A stretch of 64,000 bases of DNA from Oncomelania hupensis (taxonomy: Eukaryota; Mollusca; Gastropoda; Littorinimorpha; Pomatiopsidae), in contig CM072527.1 of NCBI GenBank assembly GCA_036898135.1, positions 700,873 to 764,872 on the forward strand. Reading direction: 5' to 3'. Positions 11,346 through 22,879 of the stretch are shown in pieces. Position 1 is the stretch's first letter; each line of letters begins with the position of its first letter. Under the pieces are notes generated by a model. It was not told the DNA's origin and ran no database searches. It was given only the letters and a program-made list of their open reading frames with translations. Made by a program: the position numbers and the translations under genes.

Positions 11346-11952
11346 AAGGGAGCTCTCGCTCTCTCTCTATATACTGTATACTATTATAGTACGGAGTGAG
11401 ACAGACGCCCTTATATCCAGGTACTCACGGCTGTGCGCGGAACACACCACCTAGAAAACTTATAGGTGAAAAACTATAACCAATAACCTCGGCTATTCCT
11501 CGGATTCCTCAGTCGTCAGTGTGGGGGGTTGGGGGGGGGGGGTTCCTTAGACTGTGTGCACATCTAGCAAGCAAGTTGACACCTTGGACGGGGGTTTGAG
11601 TTAAGGCCCGGCCACACTTGTGTTACGTACCCGGCCATACTTGTGTTACGCTTATGAAATCCTTATGTATGTACTTGCGTACTGCCTAACGTAACATTTC
11701 ACAAGGATAGCGCATGTTTGATTTCGTCTGCAAAACTACATGAGCCGAGCTTACGAGGACCCATCAGAAGCGAGAGTGTGACGTCAAAGAGTTTAGAGGT
11801 CAACCTAACCTCATCCCATTCGCATGATTACACCCAATAAACACACGACTTGGCGAGCTAAGGCAGTTGAATTCACCTGTTGCTATCGATTTTAGTAAAG
11901 TTGTTTCACGTTATAGTCAAATCGTGAAAGAGTAAATTACATGGTCATGAAA

Positions 11953-12155
11953 AAGCGAGCGTTGTGGCCAAGTGGGCTAAGGATGGACTAATTTGCATTG
12001 TCCACAAGCCAGAAACCAATGGCGCCTGACAGGTGTGGGTTCGAGCCAGCATCTGGGCGTTATGTTTCTCCGAATATTATTCACTTTCGACTCGGGCAAC
12101 GTCTCGGGGTTTTTCTCCGGGTACTCCGGTTTGCTCCCCCAGCAAAAATGTCAAA
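11953..12155 (+). mobile_element. SINE-3, tRNA-like head and body
   Basis: The head has GCGTTGTGGCCAAGTGGGC (box A-like) and GTGTGGGTTCGAGCC (box B-like) with a long variable arm between them, as in Ser/Leu-type tRNAs. The body carries CTCGGGCAACGTCTCGG and TTTTTCTCCGGGTACTCCGG. This copy lacks the CAA-rich tail seen at 31928. The flanks 11346-11952 and 12156-12524 contain no recognised gene. Confidence 0.8.
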
Positions 12156-12524
12156 AATTCACAAATAATGTTAGGTAGGTAGGTAGGGTTTGGGCGCGCC
12201 ACTGGCTGCGACTACGCCTTCCCCGGGGGAGGCGGCCCAGAGTTTCCAGATAGAAAGGGATAATAAACTGCAGCTCCCCCCCCCCCCCCACACACAAAAA
12301 AAGTGCCTTGTTGTAGTGAAATTACACAGCTACACACGTTTAAAAATTCGAACCGGCTCTTGATAAACATGGTACAACTGCCTCTGACCCAATGCATAAG
12401 CTGTAAAACGTAAGCCAAATGTGGACACTAACCTGATAAGGTGTGGACACTAACCTGATAAGGTATGGCCACCCGTCAAAATTCCGGTCAGTTAAAAATC
12501 TCATAACCCAATGCGTAAGCACTA

Positions 12525-13172
12525 AATCCTATCATATCCTATTCTATCCTAGCCTATCCCGTAACTCGAAGGTCGTTGGAGCACCACAGATGATCGTTTA
12601 ACCAGGGCACTTCAACTTTCTGTGTCCTCAACAACCCTCATGGCTTCGCTCAGTGTCAAGCCAGTCCATTCTCCCACCTCTTTTTCTGTCTTCCTCTTCT
12701 TCTGCCTCCTTGCACCGTGGTCTTAAAGGATGGTCTTTGCAAGGCCTTCCTCCTGATGCTCGGGTGACGTGGCCATACCATCGGAGTTTCCGTTTTTTCA
12801 CCACTGTATAATCGTGTTGTCCAATTGATTGTGCGATGGTCTATCGGACTTAGTCGCTGGTGATGTGCTGGGTATAGAAAAAGCCAGAAGGCTTCTGTAG
12901 GACCTCATCTCCATGCTTTGTGTTCTTCGTTGTATGTCTGCTGTGAGGGTCCATGTTTCGCAAGCATATAGGAATATGGAGATGACAAGGGAGCGCAGAA
13001 GCCTTACCTTGGAGTGTAGACTGATGGTCTTGTCTTTCCAAAATGTGCTTCAACCTTGTCAGGGCAGCAGTTGTGTGTGCGATCCTAATGAGGACTTCCT
13101 GTCGGGTCACATTGTCTGATACAATGGCTCCTAAATATTTGAAGCTATGCACTGTGTTGAGGGATTGGCCTA
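12525..13172 (-). pseudogene. LINE-A 3' fragment, RT thumb to tail
   Basis: From a CTATCC-type tail near 12525-12560 it runs back through the WYGH and MEMR regions into HSFKYLGAIVSDNVTRQEVL and TTAALTRLKHILERQ (13152-13020, minus). It is a longer 3' fragment than most, with several small deletions. It is joined at about 13172 to unique DNA. Confidence 0.85.
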
Positions 13173-13267
13173 ACGTAAGCCAAATGTGGCAACTACTTTA
13201 GAACCTGCTTTTCGGCTAGCGCCTTGAGTAGTCCTATGACCTAGCAATGCGCTATATTATTTATTAT

Positions 13268-13362
13268 CGAGGACTTTTTTTTAGCGCACATATCTCACCG
13301 TACTTGGCGACTCAAGGCGCTGGCCGATACAGGATCTAACTCAAGCCGCCCGAGGCGCCAAC
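13268..13362 (-). mobile_element. SINE-2 3' portion
   Basis: Contains GACTCAAGGCGCTGGCCGAT and ACAGGATCTAACTCAAGCCG in the orientation of the other minus copies. The tail end is degraded. Confidence 0.55.
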
Positions 13363-13541
13363 TACGTTAGAACTATGTAAGAACTATGAATTAATTTATT
13401 TTATATGTTCACCGGTTCGATGATGATGCTCCTTTCGTCACCATTAGCCTATTTTTACACGCAGACCTAATGACAGTAGATTGAACTTTCTCAAGCGAAT
13501 GTAGGCCTACATAATAATAAACCCCTTTCCCTAATCATTAT

Positions 13542-13841
13542 GGCCTGTTTTACATAGAAGGTTCGTGGAAGTTTACAAACCTTTTTTTTTCGAGGTTCTC
13601 ATAACCCAAACCTGGGTTTCTGAACCTTTTGAGTACGCAAAAAAGGATTCTGTAATCTAGGTTCGGGATATGAGAACCTCGAACCCTTTTGAAAAAAAAA
13701 AAGGTTCAAGAACCTTGTTTGGAGATCTTTGAATCTCGAAACCTTTTGGACAAAAAAGGTTTAAAAAGCTAGGTTCGGGAACTGAGAACCTAAAAAAAAA
13801 AGGTTCGTGAACCTCCCCAAACCTTGCAATTAAGACAGGCC
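13542..13841. mobile_element. MITE-1 copy adjoining the 61-bp satellite
   Basis: Left end GGCCTGTTTTA and right end CAATTAAGACAGGCC, with a long internal near-palindrome rich in AGGTTC and GAACCT. Its right terminus (from 13827) is also the first 15 bp of the satellite that follows. Confidence 0.8.
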
Positions 13842-14927
13842 GTTACTCTATAGGATGTAGCCCGCTGAAGGTGGTGAGTATTCATTCCAATTAAGACAGG
13901 CCGTTACTCTATAGGATGTAGCCCGCTGAAGGTGGTGAGTATTCATTCCAATTAAGACAGGCCGTTACTCTATAGGATGTAGCCCGCTGAAGGTGGTGAG
14001 TATTCATTCCAATTAAGACAGGCCGTTACTCTATAGGATGTAGCCCGCTGAAGGTGGTGAGTATTCATTCCAATTAAGACAGGCCGTTACTCTATAGGAT
14101 GTAGCCCGCTGAAGGTGGTGAGTATTCATTCCAATTAAGACAGGCCGTTACTCTATAGGATGTAGCCCGCTGAAGGTGGTGAGTATTCATTCCAATTAAG
14201 ACAGGCCGTTACTCTATAGGATGTAGCCCGCTGAAGGTGGTGAGTATTCATTCCAATTAAGACAGGCCGTTACTCTATAGGATGTAGCCCGCTGAAGGTG
14301 GTGAGTATTCATTCCAATTAAGACAGGCCGTTACTCTATAGGATGTAGCCCGCTGAAGGTGGTGAGTATTCATTCCAATTAAGACAGGCCGTTACTCTAT
14401 AGGATGTAGCCCGCTGAAGGTGGTGAGTATTCATTCCAATTAAGACAGGCCGTTACTCTATAGGATGTAGCCCGCTGAAGGTGGTGAGTATTCATTCCAA
14501 TTAAGACAGGCCGTTACTCTATAGGATGTAGCCCGCTGAAGGTGGTGAGTATTCATTCCAATTAAGACAGGCCGTTACTCTATAGGATGTAGCCCGCTGA
14601 AGGTGGTGAGTATTCATTCCAATTAAGACAGGCCGTTACTCTATAGGATGTAGCCCGCTGAAGGTGGTGAGTATTCATTCCAATTAAGACAGGCCGTTAC
14701 TCTATAGGATGTAGCCCGCTGAAGGTGGTGAGTATTCATTCCAATTAAGACAGGCCGTTACTCTATAGGATGTAGCCCGCTGAAGGTGGTGAGTATTCAT
14801 TCCAATTAAGTCAGGCCGTTACTCTATAGGATGTAGCCCGCTGAAGGTGGTGAGTATTCATTCCAATTAAGACAGGCCGTTACTCTATAGGATGTAGCCC
14901 GCTGAAGGTGGTGAGTATTCATTCGGA
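13826..14927. repeat. 61-bp satellite, ~18 near-identical copies, seeded by the MITE-1 end
   Basis: The unit is 61 bp: CAATTAAGACAGGCC (the MITE-1 terminus), then GTTACTCTATAGGATGTAGC, then CCGCTGAAGGTGGTGAGTAT and TCATTC. Copies are almost identical. The one change I saw is AAGTCAGG near 14809. The array therefore expanded or was homogenised recently. Confidence 0.95.
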
Positions 14928-14931
14928 TAAA

Positions 14932-15055
14932 AGTGTTAACCAAGGTCTAGTCCGTGTTCGCACGCACGGACCTTTGAAGATCCTGACGCTCATGTCTTAG
15001 GCGAGTGAGTGCCATGCATGAGCTACATCAATACACCCAGCAAGCAAGCACTTGG
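14932..15055 (+). mobile_element. SINE-2 middle fragment
   Basis: Has AACCAAGGTCTAGTCCGTGT, GAAGATCCTGACGCTCATGT and GAGTGAGTGCC, matching the SINE-2 body. Confidence 0.6.
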
Positions 15056-15059
15056 CCAC

Positions 15060-16403
15060 TTCTCGCCCATCCCTGATTTGGAGTACAACATTGGAAATTT
15101 TAGGTACTCGTAATTTGCAATTAATAGTCTCTAAAGTTAGTTATTTAAAATGTGAATTTTTAGTAGTTGTAAGTGATTTTGAAATATCAGATAACAAATT
15201 ACAGAAAAGCTCAGTTTCGAGTCACAAACAAAGAAATAAAAAAAATATAAGAAAGGGTAAAAATGGAACAGTATTTAACAATAAGTTACGTACACTATTC
15301 ATTGCCTTAAAAAGTTTATATGAGTTACGAAGTACAGGTCGTGTTATCATTATGTAGGCCGCCATTCGCTTGAAAAATCGTTACGCATAGTGCATGTTTT
15401 TGCAATATAATTACAATCAGGTTTTTGTGTATTTATGCATGTATTACTGTTTTTTGATTGTGTTGATTTTAAATTGTTACGCCTCACACCAAATTTCCTT
15501 GTAATTTATGAGGACAATACATATATCTTCAATCTTGAGTCGTACACCTTCGAAGCTTGTAAGGTTATGATTGCGTTAAAAAGAATGAAAGATAGTTATG
15601 TGCATTAGTCCTTAATGTTTTGACTGTCACGCCTCAGCTGGTTGGAATGTACAATGACAGATGGCGGATGTTGGATTGGATTGACTTCAATGCTGGGTTG
15701 TTGTTTTTTATGACACGCTCTCACGCCCAGTCTCGACAGTAACCCAGCGTAGCTGAGACGCACTAAGAATCTCTCGCTAGCGGAGAGCCAAACGCTAAGG
15801 CAGTCACAGCTACGACTCCAATGCGAAGGCTTTGTTTACCTTTGGCAAAAACGGGTTATATCCCTTATATATGTAGCCGAGCGGAGTATTTGACTCCCGT
15901 CTCTAGGCCACCACCTTGAAAACACGGCCCAACCCGAGCTGTTATTGTTCATTTATCCCTGTAAGAGGGACATAAAAATATTTTGCCCTGCAAGGCGGTG
16001 AAGCGTGTTGGTAGTAAACCGGTTTGCCGGCTACTAGTGCCACTGACTTGCATAAAATGTCTGCCCACAATGTAGTCCTGCTCACCACTAGAAGCAGAAG
16101 ACGAATGATCAGCCGGGGAGAACAAATGTCGTTTCACCTTGTCCTGCATAACCCAATGGCAAGGACTACTAAATGCCCAATGGCCACTTCAAAGGATACT
16201 GCACAGCAGGAGCCACCCAAGGCTAGTCTAACCTAAAATGTAAGGTAGACAACCTCTCTCCCAAGCTTGAACCAGCCGCCTCTTTGTCCGCCACAGATCC
16301 CACAGCTCAAATTAAACCATGTCCTCATGATTTGCACGCGGCTATGCCAGACTAGAAACAGAATCACTGATTCGCTGCAATTCAAACCAAAACTCACGAT
16401 AAT
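15060..16403. other. No gene recognised
   Basis: Unique-looking AT-rich DNA. An open frame of ~100 codons at 15052-15357 has no recognisable domain, and I do not call it. The stretch 15700-16400 has slightly higher GC and no exon pattern I trust. Confidence 0.4.
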
Positions 16404-16410
16404 TCTCCCT

Positions 16411-18049
16411 ATGAAGCGCCATTTGTAAATTAAATGGTAATTGTCATTATATCTATAGAACATACATTTTACCTGTATAAAAGATATGGTATAATTATAA
16501 AATGAATTATATACCTATAAAATACATTCTATAACAATACAACACTTTTTATAGCTATAAAGCAACATTTTTATAGCTAAAGACTACATTTTACGATATA
16601 CAAGGGATCATACACAAATCGTCACGCCGTTTGTAAATATTAAACACAAAAAACTATTTTATTTATAAACAAAACATTTTATAAGTAACCAATTCATTTT
16701 ATCTATAAACAAAACATTTTATAAGTAACCACTTCATTTTACCTATAAACAAGTCATTGTATCTATAAACAAGTCATTTTATAGCAAAAACGATCTATAA
16801 AACTTCCTTTTATCTGTAAACACTTCATTTTATAGCAACAAACAGCACTTATATCTATAGAATACGTTTTATAACACGTACAATGAATTGTACCTGTAGA
16901 ATGCATTCGCGACAATTATTTTCCAGTCGGCGCCTTACAATAATTTTATACTAACTTTCTCATTGTATAACTGCTTCTCTCCCTTCGATTTATTTTTTAT
17001 TTTGTAACGTTCTAAGCGACCCAAAGTTGCTATGCGGTGCGCAAAAATGGTTAACGTATTTTTTTTTATTTTAAAAAAAAAAAATTAATTAAAATTTATG
17101 TCCCCGGACTCATTAAGCGTATAGGGGACGATTGGTTAATAGGTACATTCAACCAATTCAACGAAAAAAGGCCCCCCCCCCCCCCCCCCCCTCCTGCACG
17201 TATGCGCTGGGCTCTCGCCTTTTCATGTGGAAGTGACGTTGCATAAGCTAAATTTAGATAGCTTTGGCGCGTGTAGGGAATTCCCGCTAGGCCTATATCG
17301 ACTTCCCGCGATGTCAACAATCTCCAAGGTAATAGTTACGATGGAAGCTGGTTTGCCTTCGTGCTTTTCAAGACGACCAAAAAATAATTGGAACAGTCGA
17401 GACTGACAATTATGTCGCTGATGTTTTATCAGCATTTCACTAGTATGGTCCTCGCCAATTTATATAGTACACTAGTATGGTCTTTGCCATTATTTGTAGT
17501 AGACTTTAATAGTCTTTACCATGTTGAGTCGCTTAGAAGTTTACAAGTAGTCTACACGAGGATGGAGTTGCTTCCCTGGGATCAGCAATTCGAAAGTCAG
17601 TATAAAATTAATGTCATGCGCCGAATGTAAAATAATGCTCCGAATGCATTCTACAGGTAAAATGCATTGTATATATTAATAACATTTATTTTATAGATAT
17701 AAAAGCTCTTTGTTGTTATAAAATGAATTGTTTACCAATAAAATGAATTGTTTATGTATAAAGTGTAGTGTTTAGAGATAAAATGAAGTGTTTAGAGATA
17801 AAATAGTTTTTCGGAATAATATTTACAAACGGCGTGATGATCGCGTATGATTTCTCTTGTATATTGTAAAATGTAGTCTGTAGTTATAAAAATGTTGTTT
17901 TTAGCTATAAAAAGTTTTGTATTGCTATTGAATGTATTTTATAGACATAGAATTCATTTTATAAGTATACAATATGTTTTATACAGGTAAAATGTATGTT
18001 CTATAGATATAATGACAATAATGATTTAATTTACAAATGGCGCCTCATA
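16411..18049. mobile_element. FB-1 foldback element with long inverted arms
   Basis: The ends are ATGAAGCGCCATTTGTAAAT (left) and ATTTACAAATGGCGCCTCAT (right). The arms (~16411-16940 and ~17610-18049) stay complementary to their inner boundary, where GAATGCATTC and GGCGC words pair. The arms consist of ~20-bp degenerate subunits of the ATTTTATAGCTATAAA type. TCTCCCT lies on both outer sides (16404-16410 and 18050-18056), a likely target duplication. The ~670-bp centre shows no transposase. This resembles long-TIR foldback or Mutator-like non-autonomous elements. The superfamily is not determined. Confidence 0.85.
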
Positions 18050-18253
18050 TCTCCCTGCATCAAGTGTGTCATACCGCGAAACACGAGTCACAAGAATCAG
18101 CTTCAGCAGCGATTCGTACTGATTCACAGATTTAGAACGTTCTCTAAAGTCTGGAATCATGATTCGCCATTCATTCCGTGTCAGCCAATGAGAAGCAAGA
18201 GCTAGATCAGGTGATTAGTAGGGGGAGAGGAGGGGAACCACACTCGCACCAAT

Positions 18254-18311
18254 ATGGCGGCAACGAAGGCAACTGGAGCTCTTCCTCCTCCAATTCATTC
18301 AAAAGTCCATG
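18254..18311 (+). CDS. Candidate first coding exon (partial gene)
   Basis: CCAATATGGCGGC surrounds the ATG: a good start context (A at -3, G at +4) and a YY1-type initiator word often seen at metazoan starts. A CCAAT word (AGCCAATGAG) lies ~70 bp upstream. The codons read MAATKATGALPPPIHSKVH and one base of the next codon, then a GTATGC donor at 18312. Unspliced, the frame runs 47 codons to a stop. No domain is recognised and no partner exon is proven. The left neighbour is the FB-1 element ending at 18049, so the proximal promoter is about 200 bp. Confidence 0.35.
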
Positions 18312-19597
18312 GTATGCCCCATAAATATTTCTTCTTTCGATCCAAGGTTTTACCCACCATTTTCGTTTTCGTTTTTTTTTTTATCTTGAAGTAGAACAGA
18401 CGCTGCAGCACAAACTAAAATTGCTTCTTCGTCACTGCAGGGTTCAGCCTGACGCAAAAAAGCTATGGGCCATTGGGCCCCTCAGATCAAATTTCAATGG
18501 GCCATGATTTCAGCAGTAATTACGTACATGTAAAAGATAACCTGGAGATATTATTACAGAAATTAAAACAAAATAGATTATTGTGAGTGTGCATGTGTTG
18601 TGAAGCATGTTTTCCAACAAAACACTAACCAGAACAGGGATCAGTATTTTGACTTGACTCGGGGCTACACAATCATCTTGCGTAGGATTAGCGGCGGTAG
18701 ACTGTGGTTTAACAGCAGCAAACGACAGTCTAGACTGTCCTACCTCAAGTTTAGGTATTTGGGGAGGGGGGGCGGGAAGGGGTGGGGGCATTTTCAAAGC
18801 GGCACAAAGAAAAACACAAAATCCTCCTTGCACGGACACAACATACGCGCACACGATAGCAAATTCTGATTTGGAAGAATCGTACAACACTTCTTATTGG
18901 CTGAAAGATCAACATCCGGGCCCTCATAGCCAATTGCTGAACTTGCCTTAGCAAAAGCACGTTTGTCGCCTCCAATACAGTGCACTGTTATTGTGGTGGC
19001 GCACTGGTACCAAAAATCGAAGCGCCATTCGGCCCCTGGCAAGAATTGTAGATGGGTCATTTTTAATTTTTATGCGTCAATGGCGCAGGGCGCGCTAGTA
19101 AACTGATCCCTGCACTGCTAGAATCCATCTTGAAAAAAATGCGCGCCAGGAATGGCAACTCTGGCACACTTTCTCTGACTCTTTTCTGTGAGTCTGTGTA
19201 AGTGTGGCAAGGCTGATTGTGAAACAGCGTAATTCTGATTCGCTCTGAAACAGGTTTCTAGCTGAATGGCTGAATCATGATTCGAGTAAAATCGTGATTC
19301 CTTGAATAAGCCTGGCATCAGCTTTAAACATCAATGCTCAAAGCAGAATACAGGACAACAGCTGAACTTAAACCTTCTCAACAGAGCGCCTACTCTCAGT
19401 AGTTTAAATTTAGGAGAACGTACTTCTCTGCAAAACGCATTATAATCTTTACAAATGACACATGACAGATTGCTCGCGCCAATCTGTTAACTAAACTGTT
19501 TGCCAATGGCACGTTGTTCCTTTGAACAGTGAAAACAGTCTGCATAATCGATGGGCAAAGTCTGCAGCGATTAACTCCCCCCCAAAAAAAAACAACA

Positions 19598-19645
<48 letters not shown>

Positions 19646-19994
19646 ATCACCTCCCCACAACAGTTAAATTGAGAGGTAAGGGGGAATAATCCAGTAAAAG
19701 TGAGAGAAATGGAAGCAATTCATCAACGTCATTCAATTCGCCCTTAATATGTTTAGTTTAGGTATTTGTCTTTCTTTCTTTCTTGCTTGCTTTCATTTTT
19801 AGATTTGATTCTTCAAAATTATATTGTCTTAACCATAGTTATATCAGACATTCCGCCCCCCCCCCTTCTCCCCAAACTCTCACACCCATGCACCCACAAC
19901 AGCGACCAACCTGTTTTTTTTTTGTTTTTTTTTTAGTGGTTAGTGCTCTGTTGAAGCTTGTTACGTTTTGTGTTTTCCGTCTTTGCTGTGTCAG
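18312..19994. other. No gene recognised; contains (CAA)n at 19590-19645
   Basis: Would be intron if the exon at 18254 is real. The palindrome GAATCATGATTC occurs near 18156 and 19273. A GTT/CAA microsatellite lies at about 19590-19645. Reading frames over it give poly-Cys and are not genes. Confidence 0.4.
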
Positions 19995-20150
19995 GAGAAG
20001 AATAATGAGGAGAAGACGAATTAATACGGAAGCCAAAGGAGAAAGGAAAAGTTACGATGGATGACCCTAAGCTTGTTCAGAGATTACACCAACAACAAAA
20101 AGTTTGTAAAGGAAGTCAAAAGTCGGAAAATGCTTTAGTAGATGAACATG
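19995..20150 (+). CDS. Candidate exon with start codon
   Basis: A pyrimidine-rich acceptor (CCGTCTTTGCTGTGTCAG) ends at 19994. The first ATG in strong context (A at -3, G at +4) is at 20057 and opens MDDPKLVQRLHQQQKVCKGS, continuing QKSENALVDEH plus one base to 20150, where a GTAAAA donor follows. A spliced 5' leader and a 31-codon hydrophilic start would explain it. No family is recognised. A CT microsatellite begins 17 bp after the donor. It could be chance, since only ~94 coding bases support it. Confidence 0.35.
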
Positions 20151-20160
20151 GTAAAACCCA

Positions 20161-20580
<420 letters not shown>

Positions 20581-21496
20581 TTGTTACATACAGGTTCATT
20601 CACTCTCACCTTCCCACATAGACATCTCACAAACAAGAACTTGTTTACCAGCACAGGTCGGAGAGTCCAGTATTTAATCGATTCGGCGTATCCCAATTTT
20701 AGATCTTCATTTAGTCGACCAAATAACAGCCCCAATTACCAAATCGATGTCTGTGAAGATTGTTGCCCTTTAGCGGAAGATGTTTTCATGTTTACCTCCC
20801 TTTTGTGAAAGATGAGCTCCAGTTTTCTCCCTTGAGTATAGTGTTTACAACCAAGGACATAAAATTACTTTGTTCGGAAACCTTCTCTGCTTATTGTGAA
20901 TAAGATGTAATATTCTATGAACGTTGTATGAAAAAGGTAGGTAATGAATGGTTGCTGCAGAAGGTGTGCTTTTCAGATCTGTTAACAAATGTATTTTATA
21001 GACCCAGTGGTTAAAAAGTACTCTCCTATTGAGAATTGCTTTTAACGTTGGTAAACAGTACTGCATTCGCATAAAACAAAAGATATTGTGATAATTACAG
21101 TAGTAGAAGTGAACCATTGACTTTGATTTCATCTCAAGGGTTAAACTCAAGTTCTTTCTGGCAGTTTTTTTTTTAGGCGAGCGACGTTTTACTTCGAAGC
21201 CACAAGAACGAGTATAGAACCTTACATGTACATCGTATCAGTAAATTCTGGCGTTCTGTTTAAACAAAGCCCAGATGCGCTCTGAAGCTTGCTAGGATCT
21301 GTAACAGTGTATTTATTACACGCCTTTCACTGCCAGGAAAAAGCATTCTTCCGAAGTGTAGAAGGGGATCTATGCATAAAAAAGGACTACACGTTTAGTT
21401 CCGTACTATAGCCTAGTTTGGTTCCTTTGGCCGGAGTCCGGGATGCAGGAAAATGGCCTGCGAAAAGTTCAGTCCGAGTTGCGGACTGAAATCGAA

Positions 21497-21583
21497 AACA
21501 ATATGGCTGCACTGCGTCGAAGTCGCATTTTTCGCGCCATAACAATATGGCTGCACTGCGTCGAAGTCGCATTTTTCGCGCCA
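21497..21583. repeat. 44-bp direct duplication
   Basis: AACAATATGGCTGCACTGCG and TCGAAGTCGCATTTTTCGCG repeat exactly at 21497 and 21541. It sits just upstream of the 38-bp array. Confidence 0.9.
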
Positions 21584-21617
21584 GAACAGCATCCACTGGA
21601 AAGTTTTCAAGAAGACC

Positions 21618-22388
21618 AAGTTAGCATGGACACTATATTACTTAGAGAGTCCATCAAGTTAGCATGGACACTATATTACTTAGAGAGTCCATCAAGTTAG
21701 CATGGACACTATATTCCTTAGAGAGTCCATCACGTTAGCATGGACACTATATTACTTAGAGAGTCCATCAAGTTAGCATGGACACTACATTACTTAGAGA
21801 GTCCATCAAGTTAGCATGCACTATATTCCTTAGAGAGTCCATCAAGTTAGCATGGACACTATATTCCTTGGAAAGTCCATCAAGTTAGCATGGACACTAT
21901 ATTACTTAGAGAGTCCATCAAGTTAAGATGGACACTATATTCCTTAGAGAGTCCGTCAAGTTAGCATGGACACTATATTACTTAGAGAGTCCATCCAGTT
22001 AGCATGGACACTATATTACTTAGAGAGTCCATCAATTTATCATGGACACTATATTACTTAGAGAGTCCATCAAGTTTGCATGGACACTATATTACTTAGA
22101 GAGTCCATCAAGTTAGCATGGACACCATATTCCTTAGAGAGTCCATCAAGTTAGCATGGACACTACATTACTTAGAGAGTCCATCAAGTTAGCATGGACA
22201 CTATATTCCTTGGAGAGTCCATCAAGTTAGCATGGACACTACATTACTTATAGAGTCCATCAAGTTAGGATGGACACTATATTACTTAGAGAGTCCATCA
22301 AGTTAGCATGGACACTATATTGCTTAGAGAGTCCATCAAGTTAGCATAGACACTACATTACTTAGAGAGTCCATCAAGTTAGCCTCGG
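21618..22388. repeat. 38-bp satellite, ~20 copies
   Basis: The unit reads AGTTAGCATGGACACTATAT, TACTTAGAGAGTCCATCA. ATGGAC and GTCCAT within each unit are complementary (6-bp stem). Single-base variants (TTCCTT, ACATTA, AAGATG) are scattered, and one unit near 21818 has a short deletion. Confidence 0.95.
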
Positions 22389-22689
22389 CCGTCTCTGTTA
22401 TGCAGCGTGACCCCGAGGGGGAAGGTCCTGCGTAATAGCCAGTTTGACGTGGCGGAGTAGCTTCCCTTTGAAGATTTGAAGAGAAGTCTCAACCTATTCC
22501 ATCGCGCATGGTGCATATCGGACTATGAAAACAAATAGTACCGAGCTATAGAGTTCCGAACTATGACATAGTTCCGAACTAAAATGGGCCGGTTTCATAT
22601 CATGCATAGATCCCCAGATTATCACACACACTATGCTGCTGAGTTAACTGATACCTTATCATGTTCCTGCCTGCAAGGTACAGTAATCT

Positions 22690-22850
22690 TTCACCTGGGA
22701 ATATTCATTATTTCTTATAGAGCTTCTCAAGGCGCTGGCCAATACAGGATCTAACTCCAGTCGCACGAGGGGTCCACTTTGCTGCCTTTAGGCGCATCCT
22801 CTAACGTCGCAGACCACTGCCCACACTCCTGGAGAAGAAAAGAACCTATA
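22690..22850 (-). mobile_element. SINE-2 3' portion
   Basis: Contains GAGCTTCTCAAGGCGCTGGC, ATACAGGATCTAACTCCAGT and TTTAGGCGCATCC. The head is absent. Confidence 0.6.
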
Positions 22851-22879
22851 AGTGATTGGTGGTGGTTGTCACAAATATA

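Noticed and set aside
13826..14927. Possible CRISPR array
   Set aside because: The 61-bp units are contiguous and identical with no variable spacers, and the genome is eukaryotic. The same holds for the 33-, 38- and 40-bp arrays.
15052..15357. 101-codon frame with ATG
   Set aside because: No domain, hydropathy pattern or splice signals; AT-rich unique DNA gives such frames by chance.
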